A DNA stretch of 64,000 nucleotides from Plebeiibacterium sediminum. Lineage in GTDB: Bacteria > Bacteroidota > Bacteroidia > Bacteroidales > Marinilabiliaceae. The translations under genes and the position numbers were made by a program. Within the stretch, counting starts at the first letter, position 1; the number at the start of each line of letters is the position of its first letter. Shown one piece after another: positions 26,308-35,067 of the stretch. The stretch lies in contig NZ_JAPDPJ010000009.1 in NCBI RefSeq assembly GCF_026013605.1, positions 1 to 64,000 on the forward strand, in the 5' to 3' direction. The notes under the pieces were generated by a model. The model ran no database searches and was not told the DNA's origin. It worked only from the letters and a program-made list of their open reading frames with translations.

Positions 26308-28092
26308 ATGATACCAGATCGAGCAAAATTTAATTTAAAAATTTTTCAGATTGATAAGACTTACTATGAGTTTAAAGATAAGTCTTCACAGGAAATCATA
26401 GATATAATAAAGGATAATCATGAGAAAATGCTTCTTCATAAGTATGATAGCTTGGCATTAGCACAACCTCAAATTACGCACGAAATTGATAACAAATATG
26501 AATTTTGGTCATACTGCTATAACCAGCCTAAGGAAAAATATTACTGGAAACTTTTTTTACCTGAGAGTTTAACCGAAAACCAAAACTTTGAAGTAATTGA
26601 GTTTTCATTTGTTCTGTTTATCAACTATAAATCATCAATATATTGTGTGATAAGTGGTAGTGGAATGAGTGTTATAAAGAAATATATACATCCTAATTTT
26701 GGAATTGATGTTTATCAAAGAATTGCCAAACCTCAAGAGGATGTTATAATTGACCTTGAAACTAGAGGAATTGCAAATAATATTTCTCATAAAAAGCAAA
26801 TATTCAATTTTAATCAAACAATTGCAGAAACACTTGAGTATTCAGAAATCCCGAATAAAATTAAACTTCGAATTAGAAAAGACTTAAAAGAAAATGAGTT
26901 CAAGAAATTCGATTCTGAAGATTTGACTTTATTAGAAGTGGGGTCATATTTCTGTTTAAGAAAAAAGCTTGATTTTGATGAACTCAAAGAGTTAATAAAC
27001 GATATACATGAGATAAGATTAAATAATAAACCAGTTCAACTTACCTTGTTTCTAAAAATTAATGATACTGAACTGGTAAGCAAATTAGATGAGAGTTTAA
27101 AAGAAATAATTGTTGATGACATATTGCTACATGATAGACCTGATAAATGGATTGCAAACCAAAGTGATATAATTGAGGTAGTGCATCCTTCAAAATTAGA
27201 AAGGTTTTATGAGTGCGATAGTTTTAACATCAGAGCAAAGTTTTCAAGGGGCAAGCATGATATTGAGGTTAAAGATAGGTCAAAGCTATATGAGGAATGT
27301 ACAAGACATATATACAATAGTCTGGAGAAAGTAACAGATAGATTTGATGCAAAAGGGAAATTATACACTTTAAATATTTCTGGGCAAATAAATACATCAG
27401 AAGTTACTTACGCTAATTTCTTTTCTCATATCACTGCTGAAATTGATTACCTGTATAAAAAATATTTCAAAATAGATGGTCGTTGGTATTTGCTTGAAGA
27501 CCATTTCTTGGAATTGATGAATAACGATGCAATAGAATATTACACAAAATATAAATTGGAAGAAGATATTTTATTAGCATGGCCTAATGACAAAGATGAA
27601 GACTTTTATAATAAGAGCCACAAATCTTTTGATAGTCATTTTGTTTTAGATAAAGTAATAAATGATAATATAGAATTATGCGACCTACTTGTACTAAAGG
27701 ATGATAAAGTATTCTTTATACATGTTAAAAATGGATTTAATACTAAAATGAGAGATCTTTATATCCAAGTCATTCTTTCCGCAAAAAGATTATCGAATGA
27801 TTTAAAAAACAATGACGGAAGTAACTATTTCAAAAAGACATTGCAAAAATATAACAGAGAGAATCCGCGTAAAAGAATTAACCATAAAGACTTAATTGAA
27901 CGTTTACGAAAAGACCCAGCACAGATTAATTTTGTAATGGCATTTAATAATCATCACTATAAAGGCAAACCGATTCTAGAACGGATAGAGAAATGCAAGT
28001 CAAACATTGCTAAATATTCACTAGTTCAAGTAGTTAAGGAAATGCAACAATATAGTTTTGGAATTAAATTATTTGATATATCAGAAAAATAA
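26308..28092 (+). CDS. TIGR04141/DUF6119-like sporadically distributed protein, possible nuclease-type defence gene
   Basis: A 594-residue soluble protein rich in Lys and Asn. Its C-terminal part carries the pattern I associate with the sporadically distributed TIGR04141 (DUF6119) family: FKIDGRWYLLEDHFLELMN near residues 390-408 and IELCDLLVLKDDKVFFIHVK at 455-474. The latter resembles the core strands of a PD-(D/E)XK nuclease, with Asp459 and a His472-x-Lys474 ending in place of E-x-K. The first 200 residues are not recognised. It is monocistronic with its own terminator, flanked by a tandem array and dispersed repeats, and AT-richer than its neighbours, consistent with horizontal gain. Family members are sometimes found near restriction systems; anti-phage function is inference. 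Confidence 0.7.
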   Translation: MIPDRAKFNLKIFQIDKTYYEFKDKSSQEIIDIIKDNHEKMLLHKYDSLALAQPQITHEIDNKYEFWSYCYNQPKEKYYWKLFLPESLTENQNFEVIEFSFVLFINYKSSIYCVISGSGMSVIKKYIHPNFGIDVYQRIAKPQEDVIIDLETRGIANNISHKKQIFNFNQTIAETLEYSEIPNKIKLRIRKDLKENEFKKFDSEDLTLLEVGSYFCLRKKLDFDELKELINDIHEIRLNNKPVQLTLFLKINDTELVSKLDESLKEIIVDDILLHDRPDKWIANQSDIIEVVHPSKLERFYECDSFNIRAKFSRGKHDIEVKDRSKLYEECTRHIYNSLEKVTDRFDAKGKLYTLNISGQINTSEVTYANFFSHITAEIDYLYKKYFKIDGRWYLLEDHFLELMNNDAIEYYTKYKLEEDILLAWPNDKDEDFYNKSHKSFDSHFVLDKVINDNIELCDLLVLKDDKVFFIHVKNGFNTKMRDLYIQVILSAKRLSNDLKNNDGSNYFKKTLQKYNRENPRKRINHKDLIERLRKDPAQINFVMAFNNHHYKGKPILERIEKCKSNIAKYSLVQVVKEMQQYSFGIKLFDISEK

Positions 28093-28113
28093 ACTATTAC
28101 TAATTGTAACTAG

Positions 28114-28136
28114 CCACTAGGCAAAAAACCTAGTGG
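28114..28136 (+). terminator. Hairpin after the TIGR04141-like gene
   Basis: CCACTAGG-CAAAAAA-CCTAGTGG, a perfect 8-bp stem 21 bp after the stop codon; it lacks a long T-run. Confidence 0.55.
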
Positions 28137-28227
28137 AGAAACTCTCTCTATCCTAATTATGAGTCGCACATACTTAGGCTTATAAATCCAATCCATTGTA
28201 AACCTTAGCAATAATATGATTCCAACA

Positions 28228-28836
28228 TTAATCAACCAGACTGAATAGCTGGCTTAAATGATTTTTATAGTTATTCAGCAGTTGCTTAATATATTCAGGA
28301 GAACTGTTTTTTTCTATATCATGAAAGTGCATATTTTGTAATGGTTCCAAAGCTACAAAGGCATTCATTCTATGAAAGCCAAATAACACGCCATCATCCA
28401 CACTACGTTGTTGAAAAAATTCACCTGGTAAAGTAAATGCTGTTTCGGGCGCATTCCATGATGTAGTTACCATATATTTTTTGCCATGCATTAACCCTCC
28501 GGTTCCATAATTAATAGCCGGATTATCGCTTTTTCTTCCATCACTTCGGTACATGCCTTTGCGGTGACCTTCGGTAAAAACCCTGTCAATATACTCTTTT
28601 AAAGGATAAGGCATTCCCATCCACCAAATTGGGAAGTGATAAATAATGGCATCTGCCCACAAAAAATTATCTACTTCCTCATCCGCATTATAAGCATCGT
28701 TAATATCTGTGTATTTAAATTCAAACCCATTGTCTTCGGTAAAAAAAGAAACATCAACATCAAACAATGCTTTATTTATATCGCCATTTGCATTTGCAAT
28801 TTTCTTTCCTCCATATACTAAAAATATTTTCTTCAT
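28228..28836 (-). CDS. mdaB: MdaB-like NAD(P)H quinone reductase
   Basis: Cytoplasmic flavodoxin-fold FAD enzyme of 202 residues that reduces quinones with NAD(P)H. KIFLVYGGKKIANANGDINKAL starts the Rossmann-like fold, DAIIYHFPIWWMGMPYPLKEYIDRVF (about 63-88) is the hallmark of MdaB, and YGTGGLMHGKKYMVTTSWNAPETAF (about 110-134) forms part of the flavin pocket. Length is typical. Monocistronic; it stands among repeats. A role in protection against quinone or oxidative stress is known for the family. Confidence 0.87.
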   Translation of the reverse strand: MKKIFLVYGGKKIANANGDINKALFDVDVSFFTEDNGFEFKYTDINDAYNADEEVDNFLWADAIIYHFPIWWMGMPYPLKEYIDRVFTEGHRKGMYRSDGRKSDNPAINYGTGGLMHGKKYMVTTSWNAPETAFTLPGEFFQQRSVDDGVLFGFHRMNAFVALEPLQNMHFHDIEKNSSPEYIKQLLNNYKNHLSQLFSLVD

Positions 28837-29070
28837 CTGTTTATTATTTTATCGGTCGCATCCTTTTATGTGAGAATCTTTTAAGTCGTAATCTGACAAG
28901 TAATGATGTTTCCTTATTAATATTGACAGATTCATCTGCCGTGATTAATAAACAGTCAACCAATAAAAAAGTTGCAAAGTGATGGTATGGCTCCATGAGA
29001 TGATGCCGTTTGCAACCATTCGTAAGAGAAATTTTTATTAATCAAGAAGTGGTTATTTTGAAATATGGAC

Positions 29071-29193
29071 CAAGTGCGATGGCCGGTTCAATTGGCCCGG
29101 GCCTGCGGTGGCGTGACGAAGACGAATGCGGGTGATATTGGGATGTGTGAAAGGAAAAATTCGGCAAGGAAGTGCGGTGAAGGATGAATTGAA
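29071..29193 (+). repeat. G+C-rich insert within the repeat region
   Basis: Roughly 120 bp clearly richer in G and C than the surroundings (GGCCCGGGCCTGCGGTGGCG), purine-biased on the plus strand, between the two halves of the repeat shared with 24546-24710. Its start GTGCGATGGCCGGTTCAA matches 15359-15376. No open frame or tRNA-like fold is convincing. Confidence 0.5.
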
Positions 29194-29778
29194 CTAGCGT
29201 TTTTAGTTCTTTTTGGGCAATGACAATTATTGTGATAAATGAGTGCAGAGTCAAGTTTACTTGAACTATGCCAGCAGAACAATAATCTTTTTAAAAAAAG
29301 AATGAAACAGGTATTGTTTAAAACGTAAATATTTGTCAGTTAAAGAATAAAAGTGCTGTAAATCAACTCTCCTCCTAATTTAGGAGGAGTACCCGAAGTA
29401 TGAGGGGGAGGTGGTAAACAAAGTAAACCCGTCTGCTATGGCATTGTTATCTTCTCCAATTTTTTGCTTCGATACAATACTGATTTTGTTGTTAATAATG
29501 TCTTTATAAAATACATTGTTCCATTTTGTCATTGCCACAAAACGGAACCCAAAAGGTCTAGTCGAGGAGAATGCCATCGCTCTCTTCTCAATTCTTTATT
29601 ATTATACAGATGTAAATGTTTTTCAAACATAAGGACAAGCCCCATCTGTTAATAATATAACAATTGAGAATTCACACCCACAATGGCCTTCTACTCCTCG
29701 ACAGGCTCACCCGCAATCTTGACTTCAAATGACGTATTTATTGAATTTAAAAGTTCCGTCCTTAAGAAGCATATTAAA

Positions 29779-29850
29779 AACTGAGCTGTCCTTTCAGGAC
29801 GTTGAGTTACATGATGAATAGTAACCCAGGGGATCCCTGGGCTGAAATGA
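29779..29850 (+). repeat. Dispersed palindromic repeat, copy 2
   Basis: Second copy of the 21671-21743 element: GAGCTGTCCTTTCAGGACG, TGAGTTACATGAT and CCCAGGG / CCCTGGG. Confidence 0.7.
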
Positions 29851-30042
29851 TTTGGGCCAGAAGTATTATTTCCGAAAGAAAATTTAATTACTATAAATAA
29901 CTCCCCTACTTACAACGGAAGAATAGCCATAATAAAATGATGATTATTCATTAAAGAATAATTTCTGCTTATTTGTTCAAAACCTCTAAACAAACCGCAT
30001 AAAGCCGTGTTTACTTTATTTAATAATTTGTATATTAACCGC

Positions 30043-30103
30043 ACAACGGTTAATCTCAGACCAGGTATTTGTGGTCAGATTTATTTTATTACCATGCCGT
30101 TGT
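30043..30103 (+). promoter_or_regulatory. Nested palindrome in the leader of the Gcr-like gene
   Basis: Outer stem ACAACGG / CCGTTGT encloses ATCTCAGACC / GGTCAGAT, 50 bp before the start of the recombinase-like gene. It could be an operator or a structured leader. Confidence 0.4.
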
Positions 30104-30153
30104 ACCAAATTATTAAGTGTTACAATTAATAAAAACCAATTTTCTTTTTCTGT

Positions 30154-31839
30154 ATGCAAAACACCACCAAAGATCTCAGTTTCTATACTTTTTTTACAAA
30201 GTATTCCTTAATGGAGGACTATGGATTTACGTCTGGTTTAATAAGCAGATTATATAAGAAAATTCTCCCCTCTATTCCTGAAGAAGATACTTTTGAGTTT
30301 TTTTTATTCAAAAACAAAAAAAATATAGAATACATATTCAGCAATCTTGATTTTAATATTACTGATGACAACCACATCTCTAAAGATTTAACATTAAGCA
30401 TTAAAGCGTTATGCTCAAAAATATCGGCTTTTGGACTTGATAGCGATATCAACTATAAATTTAAACTCCTGAAATTAAACCATCGCTGTTTTGAAATCCT
30501 GCTTAATAAAATGAGCACTTTAGATTGTAGAGATGATCAAAAAGTCAGGTATTTAATTCATCTGTTAAACGAGATTGAAAACAATATCAATTCCCTAAGA
30601 ATGTATAAAAACAAGATAGGGATTAGTCTGCATATGACTATTGTTACAAGAAGAATTCTGGAATATATTGAAAGAGTAAAAGAACTCATTGATTTAAGTT
30701 TAAATATTAATTCTCCAGAACATTGGAAAGCAATTATTACCAACCATCTTGCCTACAATAAGAAAAAATACAGCTTAAGAAGATTTATTGTCCGACATCT
30801 GGATTTATTGATATTTGAAGCTGTAGAACACACTTCGAACAGAGGAGATAAATACATTGCTGAAAATAATAAAGAATACTGGCGCTTTTTATACAAATCA
30901 ATGTTAGGAGGTGCTCTTATTGCTCTTTTTGCCCTTTTTAAAATATACTTTGGGTCTAACTACGAATTTGATGCAATTGGAGATGCAATTATTTTTAGCT
31001 TGAATTACGCCATCTGTTTTATTCTGGTTAAACAATTAGGCGGTATCATTGCTACAAAACAACCAGCAATGACGGCTTCTACAATAGCCAAGCATATCGA
31101 TAAAAACAATAACCTACAAATAGGCTCCAAAAAAGAAATTATCAAGATCATAAAAAAAGCTCTGGGTAGTCAGTTTATATCATTGGTCGGCAATTTTACT
31201 ATGGCCATTATTTTTGCTTCTGTTATATACCTCATATTTGCACAATTTGGAATGCAAAAATCATTAGGCATAAAACCTGATTACCTGATGAAAGATATTA
31301 TGCCAACATTTAGTCTTTTTGGATATGCTGCTACAGCTGGTGTTTTTCTGGCTTTATCTGGAATTATCTCCGGGTATGTTGATAATAAAGTAGTAGCCTC
31401 CAGAGCTGCACACCGCATTGTCAATACAAAACTATTTTTTAACAGTAAAAAAATGGCTGATTTTGTTATCCATAAAGGTGGATCTTTAATGGGGAATATT
31501 AGTCTGGGTTTTTTCCTTGGAAGCGCATTTCTTTTGAGCTACATATTTTCTTTTTCAATTGATATACGCCACATTGCCTTTAGCACCTCCTATCTAGGTT
31601 ACTCATTAATGAGTCAGCCTTTTGAAACCATAATTATAATTAAAGCTCTGGTAGGAATATTAATTATTGGACTAACCAATCTTGTGGTTAGTTTTTCCAT
31701 AACCTTGGTTTTGGCATTAAAATCAAGAGGTGCTACATTCCTGTTTATCCCTCAACTATTTATGTATTCAGTAAAAGATTTTTTTAGTAATCCTCTCGAT
31801 TACTTTATTGTAAGAAATAATAATCACGAGAAGAAATAA
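30154..31839 (+). CDS. Gcr-type 'site-specific recombinase' family membrane protein
   Basis: A 561-residue protein matching the PF10136 site-specific recombinase (Gcr) family. The soluble helical N-terminal half (1-245) ends in HTSNRGDKYIAEN. It is followed by a membrane half with about seven hydrophobic segments that contains the signature FILVKQLGGIIATKQPAMTASTIAKHI near 287-313. It is shorter than the 650-700 residues common in proteobacteria, mostly at the N-terminus. The family name comes from a gonococcal report; the multi-spanning half and absence of Tyr/Ser recombinase motifs make true recombinase activity doubtful. It sits right next to the repeat-rich region. Confidence 0.8.
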   Translation: MQNTTKDLSFYTFFTKYSLMEDYGFTSGLISRLYKKILPSIPEEDTFEFFLFKNKKNIEYIFSNLDFNITDDNHISKDLTLSIKALCSKISAFGLDSDINYKFKLLKLNHRCFEILLNKMSTLDCRDDQKVRYLIHLLNEIENNINSLRMYKNKIGISLHMTIVTRRILEYIERVKELIDLSLNINSPEHWKAIITNHLAYNKKKYSLRRFIVRHLDLLIFEAVEHTSNRGDKYIAENNKEYWRFLYKSMLGGALIALFALFKIYFGSNYEFDAIGDAIIFSLNYAICFILVKQLGGIIATKQPAMTASTIAKHIDKNNNLQIGSKKEIIKIIKKALGSQFISLVGNFTMAIIFASVIYLIFAQFGMQKSLGIKPDYLMKDIMPTFSLFGYAATAGVFLALSGIISGYVDNKVVASRAAHRIVNTKLFFNSKKMADFVIHKGGSLMGNISLGFFLGSAFLLSYIFSFSIDIRHIAFSTSYLGYSLMSQPFETIIIIKALVGILIIGLTNLVVSFSITLVLALKSRGATFLFIPQLFMYSVKDFFSNPLDYFIVRNNNHEKK

Positions 31840-31957
31840 GTTGAAATTTAAATAATGCTGACTTGGTTTATTTTAGTGTAACAAGTCTAGTTTAGCGTTC
31901 TCCTATACATTTTGAAAACAGGAAAAACACGTCTTTGAACTACAGGCGGATATTACA

Positions 31958-32716
31958 CTACACATACCCCACAAAGCGATAAACAGTATATCCAACCCAT
32001 TCTTTAAGGATGGTTTTCCATTTTTCGAGATATACAGTTGATGGATGAAAAATACCAGAAAAGTCAGAGCTTCCAAATTGATACATAAAGTCTGTTGAAA
32101 AAGGCGTTACTGAAATACCTTCTTTTTTAAAACAATCCATCGATCTTTTAATATGATAACCAGAGGTGACCAACAAAAAATTCCCATTCATAATACCTGC
32201 CGATTCCAATAACTTTGAGGTTTCAACAGCATTTTCGTGTGTATTCAATGAATTCCATTCAACCAAAGTACTATCTTCTGGTATATCAACCTTTTTCAGA
32301 TAGCACTGCACCACCTCTCCTTCCTTAACCTCGCCACTTGACCCTCCTGAAAAAATAAATCGATCAGCTTTTCCCATTTTAAATAATTCAATGGCCTTAA
32401 ATAATCTATCCGAACTACTATTCTCAAAGTTAATTTCTTCTTCCTGCTGGTTATATCCTGCAACGCCTCCTCCCAATACTATAATACCATCGTAATGTTG
32501 CACAGCGTTTACATCCTGATTATAATCCTCCCACCAACTACTCACACGATAGAATATATAAGGATTAGTAAATACAAACAACAATCCTACAGCAAATATT
32601 AAAACACCTTTTTTAAATGAAGACTTCTTTATAAACAAGGCTAGTATTATAAGAATCCCAATCCATAAAATTGGCGAAATGGCAAATGAAAATAATTTAG
32701 ATATCGTAAAAAACAT
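31958..32716 (-). CDS. YdcF/ElyC/SanA-like DUF218 protein
   Basis: Inner membrane protein of 252 residues: two N-terminal helices (about 8-30 and 37-52) then a DUF218 domain (about 75-235) with DGIIVLGGGVAGY, SSSDRLFKAIELFKMGKADRFIFSGGSS, NTHENAVETSKLL and LLVTSGYHIKRSM, which line the presumed active cleft. ElyC and SanA relatives act in envelope biogenesis and undecaprenyl-phosphate use. The frame extends 48 bp upstream, but the ATG at 32716 starts right at the first membrane segment as in homologues. Confidence 0.85.
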   Translation of the reverse strand: MFFTISKLFSFAISPILWIGILIILALFIKKSSFKKGVLIFAVGLLFVFTNPYIFYRVSSWWEDYNQDVNAVQHYDGIIVLGGGVAGYNQQEEEINFENSSSDRLFKAIELFKMGKADRFIFSGGSSGEVKEGEVVQCYLKKVDIPEDSTLVEWNSLNTHENAVETSKLLESAGIMNGNFLLVTSGYHIKRSMDCFKKEGISVTPFSTDFMYQFGSSDFSGIFHPSTVYLEKWKTILKEWVGYTVYRFVGYV

Positions 32717-32764
32717 AGGCTTTACTTTATAATTGATCCATTCATCAATCAAAATAAAGACCAC

Positions 32765-33080
32765 GAATTTTACTTTGCACCTATTTATCTATAATACAAA
32801 AGCTTATTTAAAAACTTCCTTTAATCACGCTATAATAACTTAGCCACACTATGTGGAATTACTCAACACTATGTAGAATTATTACATCATTTTATTTGAA
32901 GACAGGTCTGATATAAACGTTATCTCTGCCCCTTGCGGTTTAATTGTAATCTTTCTTCTTGTTGCTTTTATCTAATAAAAACATCATTTAATCATAATAA
33001 TGTAACCTTTGAACTTAATTACTGTAAAGTCCAATCTGTTATTTCTAATGACAATGAATAATAATAAGTTTTAAAGATTT
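32765..33080. promoter_or_regulatory. Intergenic region with shared leader (32991-33060)
   Basis: Holds a short direct repeat, ACACTATGTGGAATTA / ACACTATGTAGAATTA, near 32847-32882, and at 32991-33060 the leader that is also found at 26091-26160. The leader here ends 20 bp before the next gene. Confidence 0.45.
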
Positions 33081-33821
33081 ATGGAAGCCAAAGTTTTATT
33101 TATCGTTTTTATATCAATATTCACTATAACAGCAGTAATCACTTTACTAGGTATTACTAACTTAATAAAAGGAATTAGAGAAAAATATTTAACGCCTTTA
33201 TTTACAGCTCTAATATTAGAAGTTGTTGCTGCAGTAGTTTTACTCTTCAAAAATCAGGATTTTTCAGATCATAATATCATTCCGGAAATCATTTATCAGG
33301 AGTGCTCTCTTAAACAGTCTGAATCAAGCGACAAGGATTGTTACAAAATCATACAAATGATTAATGATAGAAAAAAGTTAGATAGCTTGATATTTATAAA
33401 GGACCATGAAATTAAACTTTTAAAAACTAAAATTACAGAATTATCTCCCGATACACTAAAAGACTTTTATTACTACATCCAACAAATAGAAAGAATAAGG
33501 CTATCATCAAAAGGAATAATAAACTTAAAAAGTAATACAGAACAAACAGATGAGGCCATTGATATTATTGAACAAATTTTATTACTAAACGGAAGATTGA
33601 CCAAAGATATAAACTCAAAAGAAGAAGTTATTGCAGCTTATGCTAAGTTTAAACAAGAAAATAATAGAGATAATAAATTATATAAAATATACCTACAGGA
33701 TGTTCCTTTATTTGTAAAAGAATATTTGATTGAGAATTATGAACTGAAGTTTTATATTTCAAATCCAGACATACCAGCCTCACTTATTTCAAAAGTTGAA
33801 ACCCCTAATAATTTAAATTAA
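33081..33821 (+). CDS. Membrane-anchored protein of unknown function
   Basis: A 246-residue protein with two N-terminal hydrophobic helices (about 4-27 and 39-57) and a hydrophilic helical domain with coiled-coil tendency (about 75-240). I do not recognise the family. It is monocistronic and A+T-rich, with many Lys, Ile and Asn codons like the TIGR04141-like gene, with which it shares an upstream leader sequence. The topology (short double anchor, long soluble tail) would suit a sensor or effector, but no catalytic motif is visible. Confidence 0.65.
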   Translation: MEAKVLFIVFISIFTITAVITLLGITNLIKGIREKYLTPLFTALILEVVAAVVLLFKNQDFSDHNIIPEIIYQECSLKQSESSDKDCYKIIQMINDRKKLDSLIFIKDHEIKLLKTKITELSPDTLKDFYYYIQQIERIRLSSKGIINLKSNTEQTDEAIDIIEQILLLNGRLTKDINSKEEVIAAYAKFKQENNRDNKLYKIYLQDVPLFVKEYLIENYELKFYISNPDIPASLISKVETPNNLN

Positions 33822-33969
33822 AGCAAATATTAAATGCTATACTTCCGAGATTTCAAAATCCCTAGTCCAATAATATAAATTATTTAATAGATTAATACAT
33901 CCTTAAACATTCTACAACAAACCTTACTTTCTTTTATAATACCTAACAATCTATTATTCGTTATTATTA

Positions 33970-33999
33970 TTGAATATTTAGTTTATGGTTATACTTTTG
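33970..33999 (+). promoter_or_regulatory. Promoter of the thioesterase gene
   Basis: TTG (33970-33972), a 19-bp spacer and TACTTTTG (33992-33999) match the Bacteroidota consensus; it lies 40 bp upstream of the ATG. Confidence 0.6.
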
Positions 34000-34039
34000 C
34001 CGAAATATTAAAAAAGAGACTTTAATTAATAAATATAAT

Positions 34040-34420
34040 ATGATGAATATACCTGTTGGATTAAAAGCGGATAAAGAAATTAATGTTGAAACAAAAGATA
34101 CTGCTAAAGTTTTAGGCTCGGGTGGACTGGATGTTTATGGAACTCCTGCAATGATTGCTCTTATGGAAAATGTAGCCATGACAATGATTGCTACTTATTT
34201 ACCTGAAGGTGGTGATTCTGTTGGTATTAAAATGAATGCAGATCACATGAAAGCATCTCCTGTTGGGGCAAAAATCAAGTGTGAAGCTACTATTGCTGAA
34301 GTTGACGGAAGAAAAGTATCCTACGAGATTGTATGTACAGATGAAACAGGTGCTACAATTGGAAAAGCATCTCACGACAGATTTGTGGTTGATGTAGAAC
34401 GCTTTTTAAGTAAGTTGTAA
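34040..34420 (+). CDS. Hotdog-fold thioesterase (FlK-like)
   Basis: Cytoplasmic acyl-CoA thioesterase-like protein of 126 residues. The hotdog fold is indicated by VYGTPAMIALMENVAMTMIATYLP (about 37-60, the long hot-dog helix with Glu) and VGIKMNADHMKASPVGAKIKCEATI (about 65-89, with His73), the pattern of the fluoroacetyl-CoA thioesterase FlK group, which is widespread as housekeeping thioesterase in Bacteroidota. The real substrate is unknown. Own promoter and hairpin terminator; no operon. Confidence 0.82.
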   Translation: MMNIPVGLKADKEINVETKDTAKVLGSGGLDVYGTPAMIALMENVAMTMIATYLPEGGDSVGIKMNADHMKASPVGAKIKCEATIAEVDGRKVSYEIVCTDETGATIGKASHDRFVVDVERFLSKL

Positions 34421-34442
34421 AAGCAATGTCCTCAAAATAAAA

Positions 34443-34490
34443 TCCAGTCTTCAGCTTTCACGGTTGTTCACAAAAGTGATAGCTGAGGGC
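34443..34490 (+). terminator. Imperfect hairpin after the thioesterase gene
   Basis: CAGTCTTCAGCTTTCAC pairs imperfectly with GTGATAGCTGAGGGCTTG. The remaining 475 bp to 34966 are A+T-rich with no gene visible and should carry the promoter for the sugar transporter operon. Confidence 0.5.
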
Positions 34491-34966
34491 TTGATCTCTT
34501 AATCCTGCCTTCTCTGAATAAAATTTTCTGCATTTTATATTACATTAATTCCACATAAATACAGTTCAACCAAATCAGTAAATCTATAAATCCAACAAAT
34601 AAACAAAACAAATATCTCTCCTATTCTCTCTCCTAAAACCATAAATCCAAAAACAAACTAAACTCCTGATTACATTCTTATTACCTACATATTAACACAC
34701 TACTGCTTTACTAAAATTATACATAAATCCACCAATTTAGAATTATAACTCCCCCTGTTTTACATTTTTGTTAACAATCTTTGTACGGATGGAGAAAACC
34801 ATCTTTTATAAATTAAATAGAGAGAAAGATAAATCGTAATATAAACAGATAAAATGACCTTGCTTAAGTAACAACTCAATTTGTTTAATTGAATATACCA
34901 TCAAATTACAACACAAAAACAAATAAACAGAACGTTACATTCGATAAGCATAATAAATTAAAACTA

Positions 34967-35065
34967 ATGAAACGAACATATAAATTTGATGATCCCAATT
35001 ATAACACAAAAGGAGAATTCAATTTATTTGAAAGCTTCATACAGCCTTTGAAAATTAAATTATAA
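34967..35065 (+). CDS. 32-residue upstream ORF
   Basis: ATG to TAA with sequence beginning MKRTYKFDDPNYNTKGEFN. The stop is 2 bp before the ATG of the GPH transporter, a spacing suggestive of translational coupling. It contains AAAGGAG internally. It could be a leader peptide, a small protein or the remnant of a lost gene start; I do not recognise it. Confidence 0.35.
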   Translation: MKRTYKFDDPNYNTKGEFNLFESFIQPLKIKL

Positions 35066-35067
35066 AT

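Larger units (their letters stand above)
28837..30042. repeat. Repeat-rich intergenic region, copy 2 of several elements
   Basis: Some 1.2 kb with no convincing gene; short open frames here read repeat sequence. It contains second copies of the 24546 block (29002-29040), the 24649 block (29355-29415) and the 21671 block (29779-29850), plus a G+C-rich insert at 29071-29193 beginning with the 15359 block. Confidence 0.65.

Noticed and set aside
29071-29115. tRNA-like T-arm (GGTTCAATTGGCC)
   Set aside because: No acceptor, anticodon or D stem could be formed around it, and the related block at 15359-15376 lacks the pairing.
29380-29577. 65-residue minus-strand open frame
   Set aside because: Its C-terminal half is the dispersed repeat read in reverse, and no RBS or conserved pattern is present.
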